Source of the DNA: Halomarina oriensis
GTDB taxonomy: Archaea; Halobacteriota; Halobacteria; Halobacteriales; Haloarculaceae
Direction: 5' to 3'
Assembly (NCBI RefSeq): GCF_009791395.1
Contig: NZ_WSZK01000018.1
Location: 1-64,000, forward strand
Length of the DNA: 64,000 bases
The notes under the pieces are model-generated. The model was not told the DNA's origin. It did no database searches and saw only the letters and a program-made list of their open reading frames with translations. Shown here piece after piece: positions 18,063 to 27,314 of this stretch. Each line of letters opens with the position of its first letter. Position 1 is the first letter of the stretch. A program made the position numbers and the translations under genes.

Positions 18063-18784
18063 CAGATGTGGCTCACAGTATCGAGTTCCTCGACCCGTTC
18101 GAGTCGTCCGTCGAGGATGTGGACGATACGCTCGGCGTGTTCGGCGACGTCGCGTTCGTGGGTGACCAGCAGGACGGTGTTGCCCTCGGCGTTCAACTCG
18201 TCGAACAGTGCGAGGACGTCGGCGCTCGTCTTCGAGTCGAGGTTCCCGGTCGGTTCGTCCGCGAGCAGGATGGTGGGGTCGTTGGCCAGCGCCCGCGCGA
18301 TGGCGACTCGCTGACGCTGGCCCCCCGAGAGTTCGTTCGGCAGGTGGTCGAGACGGTCACCCAGACCGACCCCTCCGAGCAGGGCCGTGGCGCGAGCCTC
18401 GCGGTTCGCGCGGGCCACCCCGGCGAACACCATCGGGAGGGCGACGTTGTCGAGGGCGGTCAGTCGCGGCATGAGGTTGAACGTCTGGAAGACGAAGCCG
18501 ACCGCCTCCCCACGGAGTGCGGTCCGGTCGGCCCCGGAGAGCGTCGCCACGTCGCGGCCGTCGACGACGACTCGGCCGTCGGTGGGCGTGTCGAGGAGTC
18601 CGACGAGGTTCATCAGCGTGCTCTTCCCCGACCCGCTGGGACCCATGACGGCGGTGTAAGAGCCACGGGGGAGGTCGAGGGTGACGCCGTCGAGTGCGAA
18701 CACCGGTTCTCCCCGGTCGTATCGCTTCCGAACGGCCTGGAGGGAGACGGCCGACTCGACGGACGCCTCGGGAACGGCAGTCAT
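18062..18784 (-). CDS. ABC transporter ATP-binding protein (MacB/LolD type)
   Basis: A 240-aa ATPase that powers the FtsX-type permease encoded next. Walker A is GPSGSGKST (about residues 50-58), the ABC signature is LSGGQRQRVAIARAL (about 152) and Walker B is ILLADEPTGNLDS (about 172). The D-loop is followed by the switch His in LVTHERDV. The LADEPTGNLD form and the gene pairing place it in the MacB/LolD group of exporters and lipid or lipoprotein-handling systems. It is translated just before the permease with a 1-nt overlap. Confidence 0.95.
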   Translation of the reverse strand: MTAVPEASVESAVSLQAVRKRYDRGEPVFALDGVTLDLPRGSYTAVMGPSGSGKSTLMNLVGLLDTPTDGRVVVDGRDVATLSGADRTALRGEAVGFVFQTFNLMPRLTALDNVALPMVFAGVARANREARATALLGGVGLGDRLDHLPNELSGGQRQRVAIARALANDPTILLADEPTGNLDSKTSADVLALFDELNAEGNTVLLVTHERDVAEHAERIVHILDGRLERVEELDTVSHI

Positions 18785-18823
18785 GCGAGAGGGAGGAGCG
18801 GGGGACGAATAACGGTTCGCTCG

Positions 18824-19027
18824 CTACCGGAACTCGGAGATGTCGACGGTCAGATCGGAGGAGAGCCACCCGTCCCGGTTGTCCTCTTCGACGAGGAGCG
18901 TCCGGCCGGGTGCGGTCGAACACGCGGTCGCACGGGTCGTTCGCTCGAGGACCGGCTCGGGGGCGGACTCCCACTCGGCGGCGAAAGCGTCGGCGCGGTC
19001 GTCGCGGTCTGGCTGGGAGCGGGTCAC
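18824..19027 (-). CDS. Small conserved haloarchaeal-type protein
   Basis: A 67-aa acidic protein (MTRSQPDRDDRADAF...). Its core, TACSTAPGRTLLVEEDNRDGWLSSD, has the look of short conserved proteins seen beside many haloarchaeal genes. It has one Cys and no membrane segment. The start is a GTG at 19027, supported by an AT-rich CTTAAGTTTA stretch centred 26 nt upstream. Function unknown. It may be cotranscribed with the ABC ATPase gene 39 nt downstream. Confidence 0.65.
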   Translation of the reverse strand: MTRSQPDRDDRADAFAAEWESAPEPVLERTTRATACSTAPGRTLLVEEDNRDGWLSSDLTVDISEFR

Positions 19028-19092
19028 AGCCGTGGTTTAGGAGGGCCTAAACTTAAGCCATGCGGGTCGCCGTCCGTCGGACCGGCGACCGG

Positions 19093-21600
19093 TCACTCGT
19101 CGGACGAGTCGTCCGACCGCTCGGGACCCGTCTCGGACGCCGAGTCGGCCGGGGGCCACGGCGGGTCGAGCGCGTGGGCCGTCCGGACGGCGACGACGTT
19201 CTCGGGGACGTCGTGGACGCGGACCACGTCCGCGCCGCGGTCGGCGGCGAGCGCGGAGGCAGCGACGGTGGCCGACGGTGCGTCGCCGCTCTCCTCGCCC
19301 ACCAGCGAGAACATCGACTTGTGGGAGTGGCCGACCAGCACCGGACAGCCCAGCGCGTGGAACTCGTCGAGTCGCGAGAGGAGTTCGAAGTTCTCGCGTT
19401 TCGACTTCCCGAAGCCGAGACCGGGGTCGACGAGTATCCGCGAGCGGTCGAGACCCGCCTTCTCCGCGAGCAGGACGCGCTCGCGGAGTTGTTCGACGAC
19501 GTCCTCGACGACGTCGTCGTACTCCACGTCGACGCTCGGGTCGACCGGCGCGTCGATGGAGTGCATCACGACGGTCGGTGGCTGGTACTCCGCGAGCACC
19601 TCGCGCATGCCGGGGTCGTCGAGGCCCGTCACGTCGTTGATGACGTCGGCCCCTGCGTCGAGCGCGGCCCGTGCGACCGCCGCCTTCCGCGTGTCGACCG
19701 ACACCAGCGTGTCGAGGTCCGCGACGGCCTCCACCAGGGGGACGACGCGCGATATCTCCTCGTCGACGGGAACCGGGTCCGCACCGGGGCGAGTCGACTC
19801 GCCGCCCACGTCGAGGATGTCGACGCCGGCGTCGACCATCGCCTCGGCGCGCGCGCGCGCCTCGTCCAGCGCGTCGTACTCGCCGCCGTCGTGAAACGAG
19901 TCGGGGGTGACGTTGATGATACCCATCACGGCAGTCCGAGACTCCCACGGGTACTGGGGCGGGTCGACCCCGATGCCGAGCGTCTCCCGGAGGCGCTCGG
20001 CGACCTGCCGGAGACCGAACGGCTGGTCGTCGAGTTTGCCGAACAGGCGCTTGAACTGTGCGAGCGTCCCCATCAGCACGACGTCGACCGGTTCGTGGTC
20101 CTGCGTCGAGAGCCCCGACGTGGCACACTCCCCGCCGAGCGACAGCATCTCCTCTTTGAGGTACTGGGCCTGTCGCGGGCTGACGCGGGTCTTGACGACG
20201 CGGTGGACACTCTTCCCGCGCATCCGCCAGACGCCGGCCTCGGTGACGTCCGCAGATTCGAGGACCGCACGCGCCTCGTCGAGGTCCGTGACGCGCTTGG
20301 GAATCTCGGGGCGAACCCACACCTCGCGGGCCTCCGCGACGGCGTAGAGCGACCCGGTCAGGAGGACGGCGTCGTCGGGACCTGCGGCCTCGCGCGCTCG
20401 GGCCAGCGCGTCGGAGACGTTCCCGCCGACGTGGACCGCGCCGGCACGGTCCCCGGCGCGGAAGACCCGTGCCAGAGCCTCGGGTGACTCCGCACGGTCG
20501 ACGTCCGCTCGGCAGGTGTAGACGTGGTCGGCGCGAGGGAGCGCGTCCGCCATCCCCGCGTGGTCCTTGTCGCTCATCGCGCCGACGACGAGGTGCAGGT
20601 CGTCGTAGTCGAACTCCGCGAGCGTGGCCGCGACCGTCTCACAGCTACCGGGGTTGTGCGCACCGTCGAGGACCGTCAGCGGCGAGCGCTCCATCACCTC
20701 GAACCGGCCCGGCCAGTGTGCCCCCGCGAGCCCCCGTTCGAGAACGTGGTCGGGCAACGGCGTGTCCAGCGCGTCGGCCACCTGTCGGACGAGGACGGCC
20801 GCGACCCCCGCGTTCTCGGCCTGGTGTGCGCCGAGCTGTGAGAGGCGCGTGTCGACCGACCAGTCGGGGCCGTCGAGCCGTACCCGCCCAGTGAGTCCCT
20901 CGCGGCCCTCGTAGGTGGCGCGGACGTCGGGAGGGTCTCCCTCGCTCCCGTCCGCCCCGACGGTCACCACCTCGGCCACCTCGTCGCGGACCGCGGCGAG
21001 CGCGTCATCCGTCGCCGCGGTCACGAGCGGCGACCTCCCGGCGACCTGCGCCTTGTCGCGGGCGATTTCGGCGACCGTGTCGCCGAGCAGGGCGGTGTGT
21101 TCGAGCGTCACGCTCGTGACGGCGCTCGCCAGCGGGTCGACGACGCTCGTGGCGTCGTAGCGCCCGCCGATACCGACCTCCAAGACAGCGACGTCCACCT
21201 CGGCGCGGGCGAACGCCCACAACGCGAGGACGGTGGTCGCCTCGAAGAACGTCGGGCAGTCGCCCTCGGCGGCGGCGGCCAGCGCGTGCTCGCGGACGGC
21301 CTCGACGTACTCGACGGTCGCCGCCTTCGTCACCTTCCGACCGTCGATACGGACCCGTTCGCGCAGGTCCGAGAGGTGGGGCGAGGTGAACAGCCCGACG
21401 TCGAAGCCGGCCTCCCGAAGCGTGCGTTCGACCATCCGAGCGGTCGAGCCCTTGCCGTTCGAACCGGCGACCTGCACGCAGACGAGGTCGTCCTGTGGGT
21501 TCCCGAGCTGCTCGCAGAGCGCCCGTGTCGCGTCGAGGCCCTCACGCGACGGGTACCGGCGCAGGTCGAAGAGGAAGTTCGCGGCCTCGTGGTACTCCAT
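19093..21600 (-). CDS. folCP: Bifunctional folylpolyglutamate/dihydrofolate synthase - dihydropteroate synthase
   Basis: An 835-aa fusion acting at two steps of folate synthesis. The N-terminal FolC domain (1 to about 425) has the ATP loop SNGKGSTARM (about 50) and adds glutamate to dihydropteroate or folates. A linker (about 430-550) resembles the N-terminal extension of archaeal dihydropteroate synthases. The C-terminal FolP domain (about 555-835) has VMGIINVTPDSF, DVGGESTRPGA and the distal LVGHSHKSMF pterin/phosphate-binding segment, and condenses pABA with the pterin. A bifunctional enzyme of this kind is known in Haloferax. The ATG at 21600 begins the conserved MEYHEAANFLF start. The pAB genes of this window lie 30 kb away. 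Confidence 0.95.
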   Translation of the reverse strand: MEYHEAANFLFDLRRYPSREGLDATRALCEQLGNPQDDLVCVQVAGSNGKGSTARMVERTLREAGFDVGLFTSPHLSDLRERVRIDGRKVTKAATVEYVEAVREHALAAAAEGDCPTFFEATTVLALWAFARAEVDVAVLEVGIGGRYDATSVVDPLASAVTSVTLEHTALLGDTVAEIARDKAQVAGRSPLVTAATDDALAAVRDEVAEVVTVGADGSEGDPPDVRATYEGREGLTGRVRLDGPDWSVDTRLSQLGAHQAENAGVAAVLVRQVADALDTPLPDHVLERGLAGAHWPGRFEVMERSPLTVLDGAHNPGSCETVAATLAEFDYDDLHLVVGAMSDKDHAGMADALPRADHVYTCRADVDRAESPEALARVFRAGDRAGAVHVGGNVSDALARAREAAGPDDAVLLTGSLYAVAEAREVWVRPEIPKRVTDLDEARAVLESADVTEAGVWRMRGKSVHRVVKTRVSPRQAQYLKEEMLSLGGECATSGLSTQDHEPVDVVLMGTLAQFKRLFGKLDDQPFGLRQVAERLRETLGIGVDPPQYPWESRTAVMGIINVTPDSFHDGGEYDALDEARARAEAMVDAGVDILDVGGESTRPGADPVPVDEEISRVVPLVEAVADLDTLVSVDTRKAAVARAALDAGADVINDVTGLDDPGMREVLAEYQPPTVVMHSIDAPVDPSVDVEYDDVVEDVVEQLRERVLLAEKAGLDRSRILVDPGLGFGKSKRENFELLSRLDEFHALGCPVLVGHSHKSMFSLVGEESGDAPSATVAASALAADRGADVVRVHDVPENVVAVRTAHALDPPWPPADSASETGPERSDDSSDE

Positions 21601-21626
21601 GCCAGCGGGTGCGCACCGTCTCGGTT

Positions 21627-22196
21627 TTAGCCTGTCGAAGTGTGCGATTCCACGGCCCCGGCGAACGACTTCGGGAGCGACACCAGCCGGGGAAACGGCA
21701 GACAGCACAGCGCCAGCACGAGCGTGTCTGCCGAGAGCGCCAGCCACCAGACGCTCCCGACGAACCGTGGCCCGAGCGCGAACAGCAGGCTCGATACGAA
21801 CAGCGCGGGCCAGCACCACGGGTGACGCCGCATCACGGCACCCCACGCCGAGACGATGCGGGCGCTCGTCGTGAGCCACGTTCGGGGCCTCCGGAGGTCG
21901 TAGTGTAGCGCCCGGTCGTCGGGGGACGAGCGCATCCGCTCGGCCGCGACGAGCAGGTCGACGTGCGCGACGACGACGACACAGGAGAGCGTGGCGGCCC
22001 ACGCCGCCGGCACGACGGGACTCGGGACGGCCCCCGCGAGCGTGAGGAGGCCGACACCGACGCCCACGGACGCGACGACGCGGTGGACTCCACGTCGGGC
22101 GATAGCGACCGCTCCACTCCGGACGCGGCCGCTCCGACTCGCCCACAGCGTCGCGTAGGGGACGACGAGCGCACCGACGACGAGCGGGAGCCACAT
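21627..22196 (-). CDS. Predicted multi-pass membrane protein, unknown
   Basis: A 189-aa protein with about five or six hydrophobic segments (WLPLVVGALVVPYATLW at the N-terminus, then about residues 43-60, 68-84, 123-143 and 150-175). A basic loop lies between segments 3 and 4 (RRPRTWL). I do not recognise a family. The start at 22196 follows a TTTTAC box by 29 nt. It lies 26 nt upstream of folCP on the same strand and may be cotranscribed, but a functional link is not evident. Confidence 0.6.
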   Translation of the reverse strand: MWLPLVVGALVVPYATLWASRSGRVRSGAVAIARRGVHRVVASVGVGVGLLTLAGAVPSPVVPAAWAATLSCVVVVAHVDLLVAAERMRSSPDDRALHYDLRRPRTWLTTSARIVSAWGAVMRRHPWCWPALFVSSLLFALGPRFVGSVWWLALSADTLVLALCCLPFPRLVSLPKSFAGAVESHTSTG

Positions 22197-22427
22197 CGGT
22201 TCCGACGGAGGACGGCCGAGCGTAAAACGGTGAGCGAGCAGGCGACACGGCAGGAACCGGAACACGTCTGTCGCACAACCGCGGCGCGCCCCGGATGAGT
22301 CGTCAGGTCACACCGGTCGCTGGCTCCGTGCCGGTATTTCAACGCTCGGACGACCGACGTCCGGTGGCCGCTCGGTCGTGCTCGAAGTCGCGTGAACTCG
22401 CTGCCGTTCGTTCGCCGACGACCGACA

Positions 22428-24077
22428 CTACTCGTGTCGGAAGCACCGACTCCCGGTGAACGCCATGGCGACGCCGAGTTCGTCGCACGTCTCGATTACG
22501 TCGTCGTCGTTGACGCTCCCGCCGGGTTGGACGACGGCCTCGATGCCGGCGTCGGCCGCCGCCTCGACGCCGTCCGGGAACGGGAAGAACGCGTCCGAGG
22601 CCATCACCGCGCCGTCGGCGGACTTGCCTTCGGCGTGCTCGTCGGCCTTCATCGCCGCGAGGCGGACCGCGTCGACGCGTGAGACCTGACCCATCCCGAT
22701 GCCGACCGTCTCGGTGCCGTCGGCGAAGACGATGGCGTTGGACTTGACGTGTTTGGCGACCTGCCACGCGAACAGCATCGTCTCGACCTGTTCGTCGGTC
22801 GGGTCACGCTCGGTGACGAACTCTAAGTCCTCGCGGGTGAGACGCTGATCGTCGCGCTCCTGGACGAGTCGCCCGCCCGTGACGGGGTTGACCGTGTAGC
22901 GCTCGCGCTCCGGTTCGGCGGTGTCGAGGCTCGACCCGCCGGACTCCTCCGTCCGGCAGGTCGCGTGCCCGACGTCGAGCACGCGCAGGTTCTCCGTCTC
23001 GCGGAGCACCGCGAGGGCGTCGCCCGTGTAGCCCGGCGCGACGACCACTTCCTTGAACGAGTCGACGACCTGCTCGGCGGTCGCCTCGTCGCACTCGCGG
23101 TTCAGGGCGACGATGCCGCCGAAGGCGCTCATCGGGTCCGTCGAGAGCGCGTCGGCGTAGGCGTCGGCGAGCGTGTCGGCGGTCGCACAGCCCGCGGGGT
23201 TGGTGTGCTTGATGACGGCGGCGGCGGGGGCGTCGAACTCCTCGACGACGTCGAGCGCCGCGTCGGCGTCGTTGTAGTTGTTGTAGCCCATCCCCTTCGC
23301 GCCCTCGTTCAACTGGGCGGCGTGGACGACGCTCGCCTCGTCCGTCGGGCGAGCGTACAGCGCGGCGTCCTGATGCGGGTTCTCGCCGTAGCGCAGCGTC
23401 TCGACGCGGTCCGCGGAGGCCAACTGTCGAGCGGGGAACGTCCCGGTCTCGTCGCCCTCGACGGTGACCTCGTCACCCTCCACCGTGACGCAGTCCTCCG
23501 CGAACCAGCGGACCGCACGCGGGTACGCCCGGAACTCGCCCTCGTAGAGGACGCGCTCTTTCAGCGCGTCCGTGTCGTCGCCCTCGTAGACGGGGACGGG
23601 TTCCTGCGTGACGATGGGACCGGCGTCGACGTCGCTCTCGACGACGTCGCCCGCCTCGTCGACGGCGTTCGTGACGACGTGGACGGTACACCCCGTCACC
23701 CGTGCACCGGCCTCCAGCGCGTCACCCCACGCGTCCATGCCGGGGAACGACGGGAGCAGGGAGGGATGGACGTTCAGCGTCGTCGGCGTCGCGTCGAGGA
23801 ACGTCTCGCTCAGCACGCGCATGTAGCCGTCGAGGCAGACCAGTTCGAAGTCGTAGCCGTCGAGCGCGTCCAGCACACGTCGTTCGTGGTCGCGGCGGTC
23901 TTCGTCGTCGCGGGGAACGACGACTTCGGTCGGAATCCCGCGCTCGGCCGCGGCGTCGAGCACCGGCGCGTCCTCGCTCGTGACGACGAGGACGGCCAGT
24001 TCCGCACCGCCCGGCGCTCGGTCGGCGATGTTCAGGAGGTTACGCCCGCGATTGCCCGCCATCCCGGCGATGTGCAT
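22428..24077 (-). CDS. purNH: Fused PurN - PurH (AICAR formyltransferase domain)
   Basis: A 549-aa fusion of two folate-dependent formyl transfers in purine synthesis. Residues 1 to about 195 are phosphoribosylglycinamide formyltransferase ([10 protein letters not shown], then [13 protein letters not shown] and TGCTVHVV with the catalytic His/Asp region). Residues about 215-549 are the AICAR transformylase part of PurH ([40 protein letters not shown]). The IMP cyclohydrolase (MGS-like) domain of bacterial PurH is absent, so ring closure needs a separate enzyme, in archaea usually PurO. The start at 24077 (MHIAGMAGN) follows a CTTTTGC box by 27 nt. Divergent from purB. Confidence 0.95.
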   Translation of the reverse strand: MHIAGMAGNRGRNLLNIADRAPGGAELAVLVVTSEDAPVLDAAAERGIPTEVVVPRDDEDRRDHERRVLDALDGYDFELVCLDGYMRVLSETFLDATPTTLNVHPSLLPSFPGMDAWGDALEAGARVTGCTVHVVTNAVDEAGDVVESDVDAGPIVTQEPVPVYEGDDTDALKERVLYEGEFRAYPRAVRWFAEDCVTVEGDEVTVEGDETGTFPARQLASADRVETLRYGENPHQDAALYARPTDEASVVHAAQLNEGAKGMGYNNYNDADAALDVVEEFDAPAAAVIKHTNPAGCATADTLADAYADALSTDPMSAFGGIVALNRECDEATAEQVVDSFKEVVVAPGYTGDALAVLRETENLRVLDVGHATCRTEESGGSSLDTAEPERERYTVNPVTGGRLVQERDDQRLTREDLEFVTERDPTDEQVETMLFAWQVAKHVKSNAIVFADGTETVGIGMGQVSRVDAVRLAAMKADEHAEGKSADGAVMASDAFFPFPDGVEAAADAGIEAVVQPGGSVNDDDVIETCDELGVAMAFTGSRCFRHE

Positions 24078-24100
24078 GTGCGAACACCCCGACGCGAGGG

Positions 24101-24107
24101 CAAAAGC
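24101..24107 (-). promoter_or_regulatory. TATA-like box of purNH
   Basis: CTTTTGC on the minus strand is centred 27 nt before the ATG at 24077. It is one half of the divergent purNH/purB promoter region (24078-24304). Confidence 0.45.
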
Positions 24108-24275
24108 GGTGTCGGTTTTCACACACGGTCGTGGTTTTCAGCCGGGGTCGTCTCGCCGCTTCGATGCAAGAACGTGTATCGGTAGCCGGTCGTCCTCACG
24201 GGTCGGAACGGTCCCTCGTGGGCGATTCAGTACCGAATGACGCCGAATCGACTGGTTTCGTCGACCTTCGATACG

Positions 24276-24282
24276 CTTTTTC
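24276..24282 (+). promoter_or_regulatory. TATA-like box of purB
   Basis: CTTTTTC is centred 26 nt before the purB ATG. It rules against the long upstream extension of the open frame. Confidence 0.45.
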
Positions 24283-24304
24283 AGGTACCGGACGAGTCTC
24301 GGAT

Positions 24305-25669
24305 ATGCGAACTGCACTCGACGCCATCTCGCCGCTCGACGGCAGATACTCGTCGTACACGGCTCCGCTGGTTCCCTACGCCAGCGAGGCGGGTCTGATG
24401 CGTGCTCGCGTCAACGTCGAGGTGGAGTACCTCCTCGCGCTCGCGGACCTCGACGCGACGCCGCTGTCGATTCCCGACGACGAGCGAGCCGAACTCCGTG
24501 CGCTCTACGAGGAGTTCGAGTACGACGACGCCACGCTCGTCAAGAAGATCGAGACGGAGGGTCACGGCGAGTTCTCGGCGACCAACCACGACGTGAAGGC
24601 CGTCGAGTACTACGTCCGCGATTCGTTCCCGGAGTACGCCCCGTGGATTCACTTCGGCCTGACGAGCGAGGACGTCAACAACCTCGCCCACCGACTGCTC
24701 GTCCGTGACGCCGTGAGCGAGGTGCTCGTCCCCCAGTTGCGCAGTGTGCGCGACGACCTCGCCGACCTCGCCCGCGAACACCGCGACGTCCCGATGCTCG
24801 CTCGGACCCACGGCCAACCCGCGACGCCGACGACGTTCGGCAAGGAGATGGCCGTCTACGCCGCCCGACTCGGGACGGCACTGGGCGCCATCGAGACCAC
24901 CGACCTCGCGGGGAAACTCGCCGGGGCCTCCGGAACGTACGCCGCCCACCGCGCCGCCTACCCGGACGTCGACTGGCGGGCGTTCTCGGAGTCGTTCGTC
25001 ACCTCGCTGGGCTTCGAGCACGTCCCGCTGACGACGCAGGTCAACCCGTGTGACGACCTCGCAGCGCTGTTCGACGCGGTCCGGCGGGCGAACCAGGTCC
25101 TGCTGGACCTGGACCTCGACGTCTGGCTCTACGTCAGCCAGCGCTACCTCGGACAGGAGGCCGCCGACGGCGAGACCGGCAGTTCGACGATGCCCCACAA
25201 GGTCAACCCCATCGACTTCGAGAACAGCGAGGGGAACCTCTCGAAGGCCAACGCGGACCTCGAGTTCCTCGCGGAGTACGTCACCACCTCGCGCCTCCAG
25301 CGTGACCTCTCGGACTCGACGGTCAAGCGGACCATCGGGTCGGCGCTCGGGCACTGCCTGCTCGCCTACCGGAAGACCGAGAACGGTCTGGCGAAGGTCG
25401 TCCCCAACGAGCAGGTGATGCGCGAGGACCTCGATGCGAACCCGGCGGTCATCGGCGAAGCCGTCCAGACGGTCCTCCGGCGCGAGGGTCACGCCGACGC
25501 CTACGAACGCGTCAAGGAGGCCACGCGCGGCCGTGACGTCTCTATCGAGGACTTCCACGACATGATCCGTGGCCTCGACGTCGATGAGTCGGTCCGCGAG
25601 GAACTGCTGGCGCTCACGCCCGCCGGCTACACCGGGTTCGCGTCGGCACTCGTCGACGACCTGGACTGA
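24305..25669 (+). CDS. purB: Adenylosuccinate lyase
   Basis: A 454-aa enzyme that removes fumarate from SAICAR and from adenylosuccinate (two steps of purine synthesis). It begins MRTALDAISPLDGRY, the PurB hallmark. The catalytic His is in THGQPATPTTFG (about 160), and the flexible loop carries the fumarase/aspartase signature GSSTMPHKVNP (about 290-300) with the catalytic Ser. The length is normal. It is divergent from purNH across 227 nt, so both directions may share control. Confidence 0.97.
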   Translation: MRTALDAISPLDGRYSSYTAPLVPYASEAGLMRARVNVEVEYLLALADLDATPLSIPDDERAELRALYEEFEYDDATLVKKIETEGHGEFSATNHDVKAVEYYVRDSFPEYAPWIHFGLTSEDVNNLAHRLLVRDAVSEVLVPQLRSVRDDLADLAREHRDVPMLARTHGQPATPTTFGKEMAVYAARLGTALGAIETTDLAGKLAGASGTYAAHRAAYPDVDWRAFSESFVTSLGFEHVPLTTQVNPCDDLAALFDAVRRANQVLLDLDLDVWLYVSQRYLGQEAADGETGSSTMPHKVNPIDFENSEGNLSKANADLEFLAEYVTTSRLQRDLSDSTVKRTIGSALGHCLLAYRKTENGLAKVVPNEQVMREDLDANPAVIGEAVQTVLRREGHADAYERVKEATRGRDVSIEDFHDMIRGLDVDESVREELLALTPAGYTGFASALVDDLD

Positions 25670-25842
25670 CCACCAGCGGGACCGACGCGGCGTTTCTCTC
25701 GCTCGACGACCGACGTTCGAGTGGTGGGTGGCGGGCGGCGCGACCGGACGTTCGAACGGGTCAGCGACGGCGAGGCGCACTCGTCGCTCGACACGTTCCC
25801 CGAGTGAAAACTTTTGTACTCGGACGTGAAGGTCCGAACGCA

Positions 25843-26064
25843 ATGTCCTCCAACGCACGCGGCGACGACTCGGGGTGCCCGAAGTGTGGGCACACGAACG
25901 TCGACATCGGCGAGATTTCGACGACCGGCAGCGGCCTGAGCAAGATGTTCGACATCCAGACGAACAGGTTCAAGGTCGTCTCCTGTACGAACTGCGGCTA
26001 CTCGGAACTCTACCGCGACGTGGGGTCCTCGGGCAGTGACCTCGCCGACGTGTTCTTCGGGTGA
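25843..26064 (+). CDS. Small zinc-ribbon nucleic-acid-binding-type protein
   Basis: A 73-aa protein with one zinc ribbon: CPKCG near residue 12 and CTNCGYSELYR near residue 49 (a C4 site). A Gly/Ser-rich hairpin (STTGSGLSKMFD) lies between. The YSELYR tail is typical of small archaeal and bacterial zinc-ribbon proteins predicted to bind nucleic acid. The ATG at 25843 follows a CTTTTGTA box by about 27 nt. The next gene begins 2 nt after the stop, so the two are probably one transcript. Confidence 0.8.
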   Translation: MSSNARGDDSGCPKCGHTNVDIGEISTTGSGLSKMFDIQTNRFKVVSCTNCGYSELYRDVGSSGSDLADVFFG

Positions 26065-26066
26065 GC

Positions 26067-26405
26067 ATGTCCGCGTACGCCTCGGGTCGGCGGTCGACGC
26101 CGCTCGGCATCTACCTCGTCGCGGGACTGGCCGTCCTGAGCGGTCTCTCGAGTGTCGCCGGCGGCCTCGGTCACGTCGGGAGCATCGTCGGGATACCGCT
26201 CGGTCTCCTCCTGCTCGCCATCGGGATGGTGAAACTGTTCGTCGGCGTCGGCCTGCTGACGCGCAGTCAGAGCGCCTACCGGTGGGCGCTCTGGATTCAC
26301 GGGCTCGGCGGCCTGCTCGACCTGCTCGGCGGCAACCTGCTCGGCACCCTGTTCGCCGTCGTCGTCGTCGGCTACCTGCTGTCGAAGGCGGCGTACTTCG
26401 AGTGA
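26067..26405 (+). CDS. Small membrane protein
   Basis: A 112-aa protein with three or four hydrophobic helices (about 15-35, 42-65, 74-92, 94-108) and a short basic N-terminus. Family not recognised. It starts 2 nt after the zinc-ribbon gene; an in-frame GTG at 26061 that overlaps that gene's stop is the alternative start. The context suggests translational coupling. Function unknown. Confidence 0.65.
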   Translation: MSAYASGRRSTPLGIYLVAGLAVLSGLSSVAGGLGHVGSIVGIPLGLLLLAIGMVKLFVGVGLLTRSQSAYRWALWIHGLGGLLDLLGGNLLGTLFAVVVVGYLLSKAAYFE

Positions 26406-26525
26406 CCGGTCGGGGGCCGACCCCCGAATCCGCCGCCCCGACGCTACTCACTCGAACGCCGGAGCGTCCCGGTTCGTGATGTCTTCTCGACGACAGCTTA
26501 TCGCTACAGCGGCCGATAGGACGGT

Positions 26526-27284
26526 ATGCAGTTCGTCGAAACGCTCTTCGAGGCACCGCTCGCCAACGTCCTCATCGGTGCGGGAGTACTCGTCCTTCTG
26601 GCGGGTGTTCTGGGCACCCTCCCGGGACTGGAGCGAATCGACGAACGAGGGCGACGGGCGGCGTGGGTCGTCGGACCGGCGCTGATTCTCACGGGCCTCC
26701 TCCTCGTCTCGGGGGTGGTGACGAACGAGACCACACCGGCCGAGGGCACAGGAGACACGAACGGCCTCGCGGTGCCGACGACGCCGAGTGACACTCGACC
26801 GACCGCCGCCCCCGGCGCTTCCGCTCCGACCACGGGGTCGACGAGCCTCGTCCAGGAGATCGAGCCGAACGATGCCGCACAGCGAGCGACCCTGCTCCCA
26901 CCCGGCGCGACCGGAGCGGGAACCATCGCCCGACCACCCGGCGGGTACGAGACGGCCGACACCGACCAGTTCCGGTTCTGGGCGGTGGCCGGTGAGGCGG
27001 TCACCGTCGAGGTGTCGCGTGACGGGGGGTACGGAACGCTGTTCGCCGTCGTCTACGACCCGAACGGGGGGTCTCACCCGAGTCGGAGCCTCCAGAACGA
27101 CGTCGCTCCCGTCGGCGGTGGTGGCCCTCTCACCGTCGAGTTCATCCCGCAGACAACCGGCTACCACCACGTCGTGGTGACCGGCTCGTTCGACTTCGGG
27201 GATATCGACTACCAGCGGTTCGACGGGGGGTACGGTGACTACACGGTCCGCGTCGAAGGCGGTACCGAACAGTCGAGACGGTGA
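26526..27284 (+). CDS. Membrane-anchored protein with PPC-like beta domain
   Basis: A 252-aa protein. Two hydrophobic segments (about 14-32 and 46-64) are followed by a Thr/Pro/Ala-rich linker (66-105), usual for extracellular archaeal proteins. Then comes a beta domain beginning EIEPNDAAQRATLL (about 112), a start typical of the bacterial pre-peptidase C-terminal (PPC) domain, with DTDQFRFWAVAGEAVTVEV. It is probably displayed outside the membrane. No peptidase domain is present. The ATG follows a GCTTATCG box by 27 nt. Function unknown. Confidence 0.75.
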   Translation: MQFVETLFEAPLANVLIGAGVLVLLAGVLGTLPGLERIDERGRRAAWVVGPALILTGLLLVSGVVTNETTPAEGTGDTNGLAVPTTPSDTRPTAAPGASAPTTGSTSLVQEIEPNDAAQRATLLPPGATGAGTIARPPGGYETADTDQFRFWAVAGEAVTVEVSRDGGYGTLFAVVYDPNGGSHPSRSLQNDVAPVGGGGPLTVEFIPQTTGYHHVVVTGSFDFGDIDYQRFDGGYGDYTVRVEGGTEQSRR

Positions 27285-27314
27285 TTCGCTTCGAGCTACC
27301 GGTCGGAGACCCGG

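Noticed and set aside
18053-20487. Long plus-strand frames opposite the ABC ATPase and folCP genes
   Set aside because: Sense genes have full Walker, FolC and FolP motifs; the plus frames lack any recognisable domain.
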